From Sarocladium kiliense (lineage: Eukaryota; Ascomycota; Sordariomycetes; Hypocreales; Sarocladiaceae): a stretch of 64,000 bases of DNA. Shown in pieces: positions 55,074 to 64,000 of the stretch. The notes beneath the pieces were generated by a model, which was not told where the DNA came from, did not search any database, and worked only from the letters and a program-made list of their open reading frames with translations. A program made the position numbers and the translations under genes. Numbering within the stretch: position 1 is the first letter of the stretch; every line of letters starts with the position of its first letter. The DNA lies in the NCBI GenBank assembly GCA_030734395.1, contig JAUZTG010000044.1, positions 558,001-622,000 of the forward strand, read 5' to 3'.

Positions 55074-55772
55074 TTTGACAGCAGATGGGAGTGTTGACAG
55101 CGTTCATAGATGCATGGCCATTCCAAAAGAGATTGTGATATATTAGAAGGCAGAGACGACCCTCTTGCGCCGGAGTCGGATCACCTTTTTCGGGCCATCG
55201 ACCGACATCCGAGCTATACCTAGTCATTGCACCATAGATGGGAAAATCTCCTGGGTTCGTCATCGCAGGGTCCTGCTTTATTCCTCGTTGTGAAGCGTTG
55301 AAACCCACATTATACTCCTAGTCTGGGTTGCCGAAGCGGGGAGCGAGCCTCACGCCATCGCACGTGGGTATTGCGCGAAGGGGGACCATGGGCTTCAATG
55401 CTGCAGTTGAGACCAAAAACATTTATCAAGCATCCAATCGTATCGACTCAGACTCTTGATACCCACTGTGTAGCCAACGATTCATGCAGAATTAGGACGT
55501 GCAGGACCCTCACTACATTCGGGGTACGGAGGTTAGGTCGAAGTGTCTCATGCTTGTCTTGTAGTCGCGCGACTCGCTTTTCAGTTGATGAAGCGATGAG
55601 CCGAAGGCAGGTCAGAATTGATTAGCTGCTTATTTCGCAATTGGTGGTCTTCAGAAAGACGCATATATAGTCTGGTGGTTCGGTCAATGGATCCAGTGAT
55701 TTCCTTGCTAGTCTTTCTGAGTATCGAGCTTGTACCACAGTTATACTTTACATCGAGGACCAAGCATCCAAA
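55074..55772. promoter_or_regulatory. Bidirectional promoter, sulfatase / Dal5-type transporter
   Basis: 699 bp between two divergent starts. I looked for a sulfur-control element (ATGRYRYCAT, the MetR/Cys3 site) and found no perfect match; ATGGCCAT at about 55116 is a partial one. A CACGTG core lies near 55361. Confidence 0.4.
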
Positions 55773-57861
55773 ATGTCCGAGAAACAAGTCGACACTTTCC
55801 AGAATGATCTCAGTGGTAGCGAGACTCCGTCCCCTGACGATGATTCCCATGTACAATGGACCCCAGAGGAAGAACGGAAGCTTGTCCGCAAGTACGAGCA
55901 CCTTCACTACTTACAGTTCCTTACTACATTTGCTAAAGATACTAAAATCCTCCAGGGTTGACCTCGTTGTCATGCCACTTTTGATCCTGGGCTTCTTCGT
56001 ACTGCAGCTGGATCGAGGAAATATGTACGTTGACTGACCAGCAACACTACACGCGGCGTACCTAATTTTTCTATGACAGTGGCAACGCCTTGACCGATGG
56101 CTTCTTCCAGGATGTGGGCATCAGCCAAAATCAGTTCAACACTGGGCAGCAGTTGCTTTCGCTTGGCATTATTCTTCTTGAGGTGAATTACTCGCTCCAA
56201 CCTAGGCATCGTCCATTCCCAGGACTAAGACCTCCAATATAGATCCCAAGTAACCTTGTGTTGTATAAAGTAGGCCCAACTCTCTGGATTGGGTCTCAGA
56301 TCGTTGCTTGGTAGAGATTCTGCTCTTCTTAAAAAACGCCAAAAAGCTAAGATTTCTCTAGGGGCCTTGTCGCTACATTTCAAGCCTTCCAGAAGGGATT
56401 ATCTGCGTTCATGGTGACACGAATGCTTCTCGGGTGCGTCGAATCCAGGGACCATAAAAGGAGGCTCTCTAACTTGATATCCAGTCTGTGTGAGGCGGGT
56501 TTCATCCCAGCGTCGCTGTATACTATCACTCGCTGGTATAAGCGCGACGAGATTAGCAAACGGTTCTCATGGTTCTTCATCGGAAATCTCACAGCTGTGG
56601 CAATGTCTGGCATCATTGCCTATGGAATGTAGGTCGTGCCTGGATCTGCGTAACTCTCACGAACTGACCATGTCCTCTTAGTCTACAGTTGCGAGGTGTT
56701 GCTGGACTTGCAGGCTGGCAATGGCTTTTCATCGTAAGTAAAACATGATTTGGTATTGATCGATTGGTCTGACAGCAACGCTTGATAGATTGAGGGCATT
56801 ATAACTGTTGTCATCGGCATTGTCTTCTTAGCGACCTTTCCAAACGAGGTCTCGAATCCCGTCTCACTGCTCAAATTCAGATACTTCACCGAACACGAGG
56901 CTCAGATCCTGTCCGAAAGGGTCCTTCGCGACGACCCCTCGAAAAGACAAGTTCGAACCCATGTGACCTGGCAAGAGTTCAAGAGCACGGTGAGTCGCCT
57001 TTTCCTGAGACGACTGCATGCACAAACAGATTCCTTGGTTCAACGAGCTGACATGAGCTCAGATCACCAATTGGCGTCTTTTACCTCACTTGATTTTCAC
57101 CACTGCTGGTCTGTCACCTGCTGCAGCCTTTGGATCGTACGCTCCCAGTCTAGTGGTCAGCTTCGGTTTCGGCCGTCTGGAGTCCAATGCCTTGGTCTCT
57201 ATTGGCTTTTGGTGCTTGTTGTTCATAAACCTTCTGTGGGGTTGGACATGGTGAGTCCTTGTTGGAATTGAATGCAATGACGACGGTGCAGAAAGAGAGA
57301 ATCGCTCTAACAAGATTCACAGCGACAAGCTCGGTGTGCGTGGCCCAATGGTCACGTTGGGCTTCATCCTCGGACTAGGTTTCAATGTAAGACTATCTTT
57401 CAATTGTTTAATACGTCAGCGGCACTAACATTTGCACTTGCTCAGATCGGCAACCGAATTGTGGTTTATTCAAATAGTCCAAACCTGAGGTTCGCCATGT
57501 TGACCTTGTCTTTGGCCTTTTCTTGGCCATGGCGTATGTTCCCCAACTTCTCGACGACTTTTGATGATATCCGCTGACCTGTATTCAAGATGCTGTCAAT
57601 GGCTCATGGCTATCCTTAAATGCCAAGAGTGCTGGCGAGCGCTCAGTCACAATGGCACTCCACATCATGGCCGCAAACTGCTCGGGTCTGGTTGGCAAGG
57701 CTATCTTCCGTGAGGAGGATGCTCCGCTTTACCCCGTCGGGTTTACTATTATTGTCGGTCTCAGTGTGGCTGGCGTGGTGTTCTCTACCTTGGCAAACGT
57801 CCAGTATTACTTTGGGAACGGGCGAGTCCTTGCTCGCAAAGGGCTGCGCTTCATGTATTGA
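55773..57861 (+). CDS. Dal5/ACS-family anion transporter
   Basis: Twelve exons: 55773-55891, 55956-56024, 56080-56182, 56243-56310, 56362-56433, 56485-56628, 56682-56733, 56789-56989, 57063-57250, 57323-57386, 57446-57533 and 57590-57861; introns are 51-73 nt. The product is 479 residues. Spliced, it reads like the allantoate-permease (anion:cation symporter) family: VMPLLILGFFVLQLDRGNIGNAL, the QNQFNTGQQLL segment, PSNLVLYKVGPTLWIG, LLGLCEAGFIPASLYTITRWY, and LRGVAGLAGWQWLFIIEG. It should be a plasma-membrane proton symporter for a small organic or inorganic anion. The divergent sulfatase suggests sulfate or a sulfate ester; the Aspergillus alternative sulfate transporter AstA belongs to this family (established). 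The substrate is inferred. Confidence 0.9.
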
Positions 57862-58281
57862 TCGACACTGCCGTACTTCGATCGGGTTTCCCGAGAATCA
57901 TCCTTGGGCTTGAGCTGCAGATACAAGAGAATGGTCTGTCGTTCGTCAGAAAAATAGTGCATTAGTCCAATGAGATGCGCAGCTAGGAGACCATCTACAG
58001 TCTGCTGCTGATGATGACAACCGGAGTGGGCTTCCGCCAGAGTCATCCTCATTAGACTTCTTTTGGACAATATGGCTTTTACCCAGTATGCGCATCTCTT
58101 TTGAAACATCAGTTCAAAAGCAGTAACTTCAGCATTTCACTCCTTGGCATGCACTTTGATGATGAGGCAACTCTTCACGAGACACATGGCTGTGCTTGGT
58201 ATACATCAATTGATTCTTCTCATGATACTCGTCGCTCATTTTCTACTCATACTTTGTACACTTCATGCTTCGTATACATGC
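57862..58281. other. Intergenic
   Basis: 420 bp between convergent 3' ends. Nothing seen. Confidence 0.35.
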
Positions 58282-59915
58282 TTACGCAGTGTCGCCGCCG
58301 CCGCAAGGACCCTTGTGGGCGTGCGAGTGACCGTGGCCACGAGCGTGAACCGAGGGGTGAGAGCGCTTGATCATCTCCGCGGTCTCAGGAGTCGACCTCC
58401 TCTTCTTGATGTCAACTGGGGGAATGGTCTCCCAGCTCATGGCGTACTTGGCGACGGAGTTGGCAATGCTCTTGGTGTTGAGGAGGTAAGCCTCGAGGTT
58501 GAGGTTGTCCATGTTGTCGCCGACAAGGTGGTAGTTGACGTCGTAAGCGACACCAGCCTCGCCACCGAAGAGCTCGGCCTCCTCCTCGGACTTGAGAACC
58601 TCGGCACCGGTGAAGAGACCACCGGAGGGGATACCATTCTCGATGAAAGCGGCGTAGTCGGAGCGGTAGGTGAAGAGAGAGGGAACATGAGCCTCGCCGT
58701 TGGACTCGTAGAACTCCTCGAAATCAGCCTCAAGGACGTCGGAACCAGGTGGGCCGGAGAAGTTGAAGGCGCTTCCATCACCATCGTAAATACCGTAGAC
58801 GTAGTTGGGAGAGGCAATCTTGGAGTGTCAGTGTTTGGCACGAAGCGGAGGGATTAGCTCAATTACTCACCATGTCGAAGTTGAGGTAGGCGCGCATCTT
58901 GGCGAGCTCGGTGTCGGACTCATTGAGCTGCATGACATAGTAGTAGGAGCCGAGCTTGCCGAACTCCTCAGCACCCCAGAAGGCGAAGCGGACAGCGTTC
59001 TTGATGCGGAACTTGGTCAGAGCAAGGGCAGTGTTGAGAACACCAACGGTGCCAGAGCCATCGTCGCTGAAAGGATGTCAGAAGACTGCAACTGCCAGAG
59101 AGATGAGGCGGAACTCACTTGATACCGGGGCCAGCAGCGACAGAGTCAGAGTGACCACCGAGAACGAGCACGTTATCGTGGTCACCCTTCTTCGTCTCAG
59201 CAATGACATTGAAGTTGACACGGTCCTCGACGAGGGCATCAACATCAGCCTCGACCAAGACCTCCTCGCCAGCCTGGATAGAGGCGACAATGGCCTGACC
59301 ATCCTCCTGAGTGAGACCAAGGGCGGGAGCATAGTCTAGGTAAGGGTCTCCAAGAGTTCCAGAGAGCATACCGGGCTCGTTGTTGTAGACCAACAGAGTC
59401 GAGACACCAGCGATCTTGGCATTCACAGCCTTCTGGGAGAAAGAGCACTCTCCACGGCTGAGGATGACAACACTGCCCTCAGCCTCGGCAGGGAACTGAT
59501 CAGCGGTGCAGCCGAATCCCTCCACGTACACGAGGGTACCCGACCCGGAGCCACCAGGAGTGTAAGTCATGGGCTGGGTCTCAATCACCTCGCCGCCGAC
59601 GGTCAATTCAGCCTCGGCAGAGGCAAACAGCTCAACGAAGGGCTGCTTGACGACATCGTAGTAACCTGTCGCATCCAGAGTGTCGTAGAGCCAGTCGACG
59701 GTGGCATTGTGGCCGCCACTGCCGAAAGCACGGTTGCCACCATTGGCGTCGGCGAAGTCCTGGAGCTTTTGCGAACCGGCGAGGAGGTCGTCGAGGGTGA
59801 TGAGCTCCTGGAGGGCCTCGGACGTGACGTACTTCTTGCACTTGGGCTTGCCGCTGCCCTGGGCCAATGCAGGCAGAGCCAGGGCCAGGGGAGCGAGGGA
59901 AGTAATGGTCTTCAT
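58282..59915 (-). CDS. Secreted M28 leucine aminopeptidase (Lap2-like)
   Basis: Three exons: 59915-59119, 59066-58871 and 58818-58282, each intron 52 nt. The product is 509 residues. The signal peptide is MKTITSLAPLALALPALAQG, which fixes the start. A PA domain (residues about 130-230, including GFGCTADQFPAEAEGSVVILSRGECSF) sits inside the M28 peptidase. The zinc ligands are visible: H and D in LGGHSDSV and NDDGSGT, the catalytic EE in WGAEEFG, D in YLNFDM and H in NYHLVGD. It removes N-terminal residues from peptides outside the cell and feeds nitrogen uptake. The tail is odd: after the catalytic domain it ends with a His-rich stretch (HARGHGHSHAHKG), which could bind metal. Confidence 0.95.
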
Positions 59916-61363
59916 CTTGAGGTCACGGGATGGTAAGACACGGCTCGGGAGGAAGGGGATGAGAGAGGAGTGAGGAGAGGGAGGCGGAACCAAGAGATCA
60001 ATTGCAACGGCAGCGAGGTCGGGGCGGAGGACTTTTTGTACTCTCGCGATTCACATGTCTGCTACGGAGTACCACAACAAGATAGCTGCAGTACACACAC
60101 GCCCAAGCTCTCCTGCTCCTCTCTCTCTGGTTGCAGCTCCATCAAGCAGCAGCTGCAGTCCCACCCCCCCTCGGCCCAGCTTCCTGTTCCTACGGCCGAA
60201 CCCCAGGCCTCGATCCCGTCGTCCAACAACTGCTCTTTCTGGAAAGAGTCCATGCATCGCGCCAAGTGATAGCTGAGCGTGCAGACGAGCTACAGACGGT
60301 GCAGGGACCTGGCGCGTTCGCTGCGAGTGGGGAAAGCAGGCAAAGCCACCAAGATGAAAGCAGTAGGCGAAATGCTCTCTCAATGGCAAACAGGCCCAGA
60401 AGGCGAATCAAGCAGCGGGAAAACGAACTTCTGCCGGTAAGCTTAAAGGAGGCTTAACAGCAGCATGGGCGGCAAGCCGCTTGTGAACTGCCTCTTTGGG
60501 ACAAGCCGGATATAGAGCCGGGGCAGGGCGACGGGGGTGGCCACAGACGAGGGTCTTGTGCGAATGAGATGAAGGGCTGTAGATTGCGTGGGGCAAGGTC
60601 CTTGCTTCCTGGTGAGATAGCAGTAGCTGGGAAGGGGCCAAGATTGCAGAGGGCTGGGACAAAAAGTTCCTGGCCCGTGACTGTACTTGTGTGTGTACTC
60701 ATATGTGGAATCGCTGCGGATGGCGAGATGCGGAGAGAGGTCCGTGAGTCGCTCATCTGGCTGGTGGCAAAGTAATGATGGACTGGACTATTCGGCCGGC
60801 ATATCCCAGGCGAGGTGACACGGATCTGGCCTCTCATAGCAAACCCAGATATTCCCACGAAGCATCTCCCAGCGACTGGTTACACTCTATGTAACCCTTC
60901 ATCGTACCTAAAGGTCAGATTTCCCCAACATTCCTCCGTCTCGCGCGACTCGAGTCCATGCACTCTGCCCGTCGATCCAACGCACATGGAGCCCCTCTTG
61001 CTGCAACACCCTGACCACTTGGCCTACCATCCGGGAAAGGCAGGTTCGCAACGTCCGTCTGGGCAGCGCCCTTTCGCGTGGCGGGAACGGTTGAATCCCC
61101 CCACCATGCAGCCAATGTCCGTTTGACGACTTGCTGGAATTGGTAGTCCTTTTGAGATCGGCTCATCGTTAGTAGGAGCCGACCTCGTGATCGCGTGTCT
61201 GTGGCCAAGACACTTGCGTTGGCGATCCACGGGTGGCCGAGGTTGCAATCCGTTTTGACATGTTCTGCTGGTCTGGGGACTCTGCATTGGTTCGCGATCA
61301 TAGCGAGTGATCCCTGTTCTTTCGACTCTGTATGATTGTCTAATGCAACGTTGACATCACGTC
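59916..61363. other. Intergenic, no convincing gene
   Basis: 1.45 kb upstream of the aminopeptidase. Frames on both strands here (for example 60131-60457) are low-complexity and conflict with each other. Confidence 0.35.
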
Positions 61364-62016
61364 TTAAGCCTCGCTTGTGAAGGAGATGACATCAATCAAG
61401 CCGCCCAAGCTCTGCGTCGCATACCCGAAGATCCCATATCTATAACCCATAAAGAAGTGCCAATCCGTGTTCATAGTGAACACGGATCCAATCTGCGAGA
61501 AGTTGCTGCCATCTGTCGAGTAATGGAAGATCGTCTGGTGGCTTCCTCTAGGCGCAATATCTGTGACCATGCCAACCAGGTCGTGCCCGAGCAGATGTCT
61601 TGACCTTCCCCGACAGTGCCTGTCCCAGTCGTCACCCAATTGTCGCCCATAGTCAGATTATCAACGTCATTAACGGTGAAGCTATCACCATTGCGGAATA
61701 CACCCATGTACCTTGATTGGTGCCGGAGTAGAGCAAGGCCCGCACAGTCGCCATTCACCATGTTCGAAATGTCGGGTTTAAGAGTTCCTGTACCAACAGG
61801 TCCATGGATTCGCTTTGGCAATGTGTTGCGTGCGCTGTACAGATCATCGGTAATGGTTACAGCCTTCTCGTTTGGGCCGTTGTTGACACGGTAGGCGCTG
61901 GTGTCAGGATTGTGCTTCCATTCCCTGGCTGGACCTAGAGAGGTCACCATTGACGGTGGTGACGAATGGCCAGCCGTCATAGTCCCAGGTGATAGACTCA
62001 AATGTATATTTGTTCT
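61364..62016 (-). pseudogene. GH43 C-terminal beta-sandwich relic
   Basis: The minus strand encodes, in three consecutive frames, what reads as the C-terminal concanavalin-like module of a family 43 glycoside hydrolase (beta-xylosidase/arabinofuranosidase). The order is YTFESITWDYDGWPFVTTVNG, then EWKHNPDTSAYRVNNG with DDLYSARNTLPKRI-G-P, ISNMVNGDCAGLALL, MGDNWVTT, and finally HYSTDGSNFSQIG with GYRYGIFGYATQSLGG. Frame changes fall near 61935-61950 and near 61570-61600. The catalytic five-blade propeller that should lie upstream is absent: a stop and then the next gene follow. It is therefore a decayed fragment of a secreted hemicellulase gene. The recognition is from memory of the family, not a search. 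Confidence 0.75.
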
Positions 62017-62077
62017 ACAGGCACATAATTAAGTTCCACTAGCGGATACTCCCGTTTTCAACCTCCTCGGTATCGTT

Positions 62078-63136
62078 TCATAGTCTGCTCTTCCCCGTAA
62101 GATATGTGTTGCCCAGCTGCAGCATCTCGACAGCCTCCTGAACCATATCGTCCACAATCTCTTTCGCTGGCTGAACCTTGTCCACCAGCCCAGCAACCTG
62201 ACCCATCAAGTGCGGCAAGTCAATCTCCTCGCTTCCATTCTCGAAATCATGCTCGATCGGGACCACGCCCTTATCACACAGCTGCTTGATCTCCGCAGTC
62301 CTCTCCTCATGCCACTTCCGGATATACTCATTCGTCCGCATCCGCAACGGCCTGCCAGACAGCACAAGTGTCCGTTCGGTATCCTGAAACCCGCACGTGA
62401 CGACTGCGTCCTTATGTTCTTGGCTACCGTTTGACTCGGTGGCTGCAACGAAGCGTGTGCCGACCCAGACACCGACTGCGCCTTGCATGAGAGAGCTGGC
62501 TAGGCCGCGACCGTTGGCAATGCCTCCTGCTGCAACAACTAGAGCTGGAGAGCCCTTGAGCATCGGAGGCTTGTACTTCCGCGCAACGTCAACAACGGCA
62601 GGGATGAGAACTGAGTTCGCGATGTCGCCGGTGTGACCTCCTCCCTCGCCTCCCTGAGGGCAGACGATGTCCACGCCCAGATCCAAAGCTTTGACGGCAT
62701 GCTTCGGATGTCCAACCATATTCATCACCAGAATACCCGCCTTGTGCAACCTCTCAATGATATGCTTCGGTGGCACACCAACCGCACTGACAAACAAACA
62801 CGCTCCGCTCTCAATCGTAATGTCAATCAACTCATCCAGCTTGCCCCCAGTGTAATCATGATTCGTCTTCCTAGCATTTCCACCAATCTGCGGTAGCGCA
62901 AGATCCACACCGAACGGCATATCCGGCCGGGCAAAGTTTGCCTTCATCTCGGCGATGATCTCACGGAGCTGGTCGGGAGTGTATTGGAAGCCACCGATGA
63001 CACCGAGACCGCCGGCATTGGAGACAGCAGCTGCGAGGCGACCACCGGAGACGCGGGCCATACCAGCGAGGAGAATGGGATGCCGGATGTTGAGGAGAGT
63101 GGTGAGGGGCGTGGTGATGGGGCCGGAGGACGCCAT
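62078..63136 (-). CDS. Nitronate monooxygenase-like FMN protein
   Basis: Single exon, 352 residues from the ATG at 63136 (MASSGPITTPLTTLL); the frame is open upstream but that part is not conserved. The TIM-barrel NPD/nitronate monooxygenase pattern is clear: HPILLAGMARVSGGRLAAAVSNAGGLGVIGG at the start, PQGGEGGGHTGD with the catalytic His, then VVAAGGIANGRGLASSLMQGA with the FMN phosphate loop, and VWVGTRFVAATES. It oxidises alkyl nitronates, such as propionate-3-nitronate, with FMN and oxygen. The protein is probably cytosolic and protects against plant- or fungus-made nitro compounds. The gene adjoins the GH43 relic, whose decay may have brought it close. Confidence 0.92.
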   Translation of the reverse strand: MASSGPITTPLTTLLNIRHPILLAGMARVSGGRLAAAVSNAGGLGVIGGFQYTPDQLREIIAEMKANFARPDMPFGVDLALPQIGGNARKTNHDYTGGKLDELIDITIESGACLFVSAVGVPPKHIIERLHKAGILVMNMVGHPKHAVKALDLGVDIVCPQGGEGGGHTGDIANSVLIPAVVDVARKYKPPMLKGSPALVVAAGGIANGRGLASSLMQGAVGVWVGTRFVAATESNGSQEHKDAVVTCGFQDTERTLVLSGRPLRMRTNEYIRKWHEERTAEIKQLCDKGVVPIEHDFENGSEEIDLPHLMGQVAGLVDKVQPAKEIVDDMVQEAVEMLQLGNTYLTGKSRL

Positions 63137-64000
63137 GTTGAATGATATGTAAGGTAAGGCGGGCGGTTGACGGAGGTATGATGTGGTCGCTACCAGAGGT
63201 GAAGGCGGAGCGCTCAAAGGAGCTTTTACGAAGGAGGAAAGATGCGCTAGGCTGTTGTGTTAGAGTCTTGACGAATACTATTAATACAGAAAATGCCAAT
63301 GCGAGAGTGAAGGTTGCCTCCCTCAAGATATACAATCCCCTTCTCCAATTAGTGTCCTCGGACCGTGGGGACCCCAAACGCGGGGGAGCGTGGGGAACCG
63401 AGGCACCGGAGGTTTTGTACTGTGATGCAAGCTGCCACTCACTGGAGGGTCCTGGGGCTGACCAATGGATATACTCGCCGGTTGTGGTAACTTCGGCGTA
63501 AGGGGCTGAGACTCGTGCTGCTTGAACGGACACTCGGGTTCTTCTCTAATTTTGCGCAGCTTGCCGGATGATCGCCTGCAAAGAACGGCTATCCTTTCGC
63601 CCTTGTTGATGGTTCTGAGGCTGGTGGTGGAGCGACGTCCGCCTTTCCAAGATGGGATACCTATTCGCCAGCACGTGAGGGCGAGTTAACGCCTCATAGC
63701 CACGGTTATTGTGCACAACTTAAGCAGATCAATGGTTGGACACGTTGAGCAACATTCAAGAAACAGTGTGATGGTTGAGCCATGGCTTTCATCAATTGTG
63801 CCGCACTCCAGTCAAGCATGTGTCTCTAACCGCTAATCAACACCTGGTATCATTAACACCGAGTCTCATCCAAAACTTCGAGACCGAGCTCGTCCAAATA
63901 CTGCCCATAAATCATCATCATGCCAGTAATACACATGCTTTGAATGATAAGTCCTACCCGAAACAATGAGCGCCATGCCAAGTACATAACAACATCAAGG
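63137..64000. other. Intergenic to window end
   Basis: About 860 bp upstream of the nitronate monooxygenase. No supported gene; short frames at 63775-63969 have no motif. Confidence 0.3.

Noticed and set aside
56434..56484. Odd charged insert (ESRDHKRR) in a membrane segment of the Dal5-type transporter
   Set aside because: It is a 51-nt intron with GTGCGT and CTAAC...CAG signals; removal gives the conserved LLGLCEAGFIPAS.
58800..58830. Apparent 2-nt frameshift in the aminopeptidase last exon
   Set aside because: It came from a misplaced line boundary while reading; with the acceptor at 58819 the frame is intact to the stop.
1..64000. CRISPR arrays, bacterial operons, tRNA/rRNA genes, viral insertions
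   Set aside because: No regularly spaced repeats, no RNA gene folds and no viral-type proteins were seen; gene structure is fungal throughout.

Overview
This window is nuclear DNA of a filamentous ascomycete (Pezizomycotina). The reasons are short GT-AG introns (mostly 45-75 nt) with CTAAC/CTGAC branch sites, Zn2Cys6 regulators, Dal5-type and sugar MFS transporters, secreted hydrolases with signal peptides, and one AT-rich island that looks like RIP-mutated repeat. The species cannot be named from the sequence. I resolved exon structures by hand. Every multi-exon model below keeps frame to its stop codon, and the frame phase was checked at each junction. Some upstream extensions of reading frames begin at GTG or TTG; for those I moved the start to the first credible ATG.

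Layout. 0-3.4 kb: an NTF2/SnoaL-like protein, a Zn2Cys6 regulator and an F-box-like protein. 3.8-6.5 kb: a poly(ADP-ribose) polymerase. 7.5-9.1 kb: a second F-box-type protein. 10-12.6 kb: a regulator with two tandem Zn2Cys6 clusters. 13.8-14.8 kb: a secreted Pra1/AspF2/Zps1-type zinc-binding protein. 16.4 kb: a small membrane protein that may be frameshifted. 17.3-20.4 kb: a nine-exon GH31 alpha-glucosidase. 20.8-23 kb: a small mitochondrial-type protein and a DHCR24-like sterol reductase. 23.9-25.8 kb: a sugar transporter. 28-31 kb: an alpha/beta-hydrolase and a quinone-reductase-like MDR enzyme. 31.5-34.1 kb: degenerate reading frames around an AT-rich island with a possible solo LTR.

34.3-45.4 kb: a candidate gene cluster made of an MFS transporter, a Zn2Cys6 regulator, a cytochrome P450, a P450 reductase and a secreted amidase. 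The transporter/regulator pair and the P450/reductase pair are each divergent. Both intergenic regions carry the same 13-base sequence around the palindrome CCCGCGGG, and a third copy lies just before the regulator's ATG. CCG/CGG inverted repeats are what Zn2Cys6 proteins bind, so this looks like a small self-regulated unit for oxidation and transport of one compound. The compound is unknown.

45.8-64 kb: HAS1 RNA helicase, a stand-alone PD-(D/E)XK nuclease-fold protein, an Fnx1/Vba-like MFS transporter, a divergent arylsulfatase/Dal5-type transporter pair (probably sulfate-ester use), a secreted M28 aminopeptidase with a histidine-rich tail, a frameshifted relic of a GH43 C-terminal module, and a nitronate monooxygenase-like flavoprotein. 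I found no tRNA, rRNA, CRISPR array or intact transposon.
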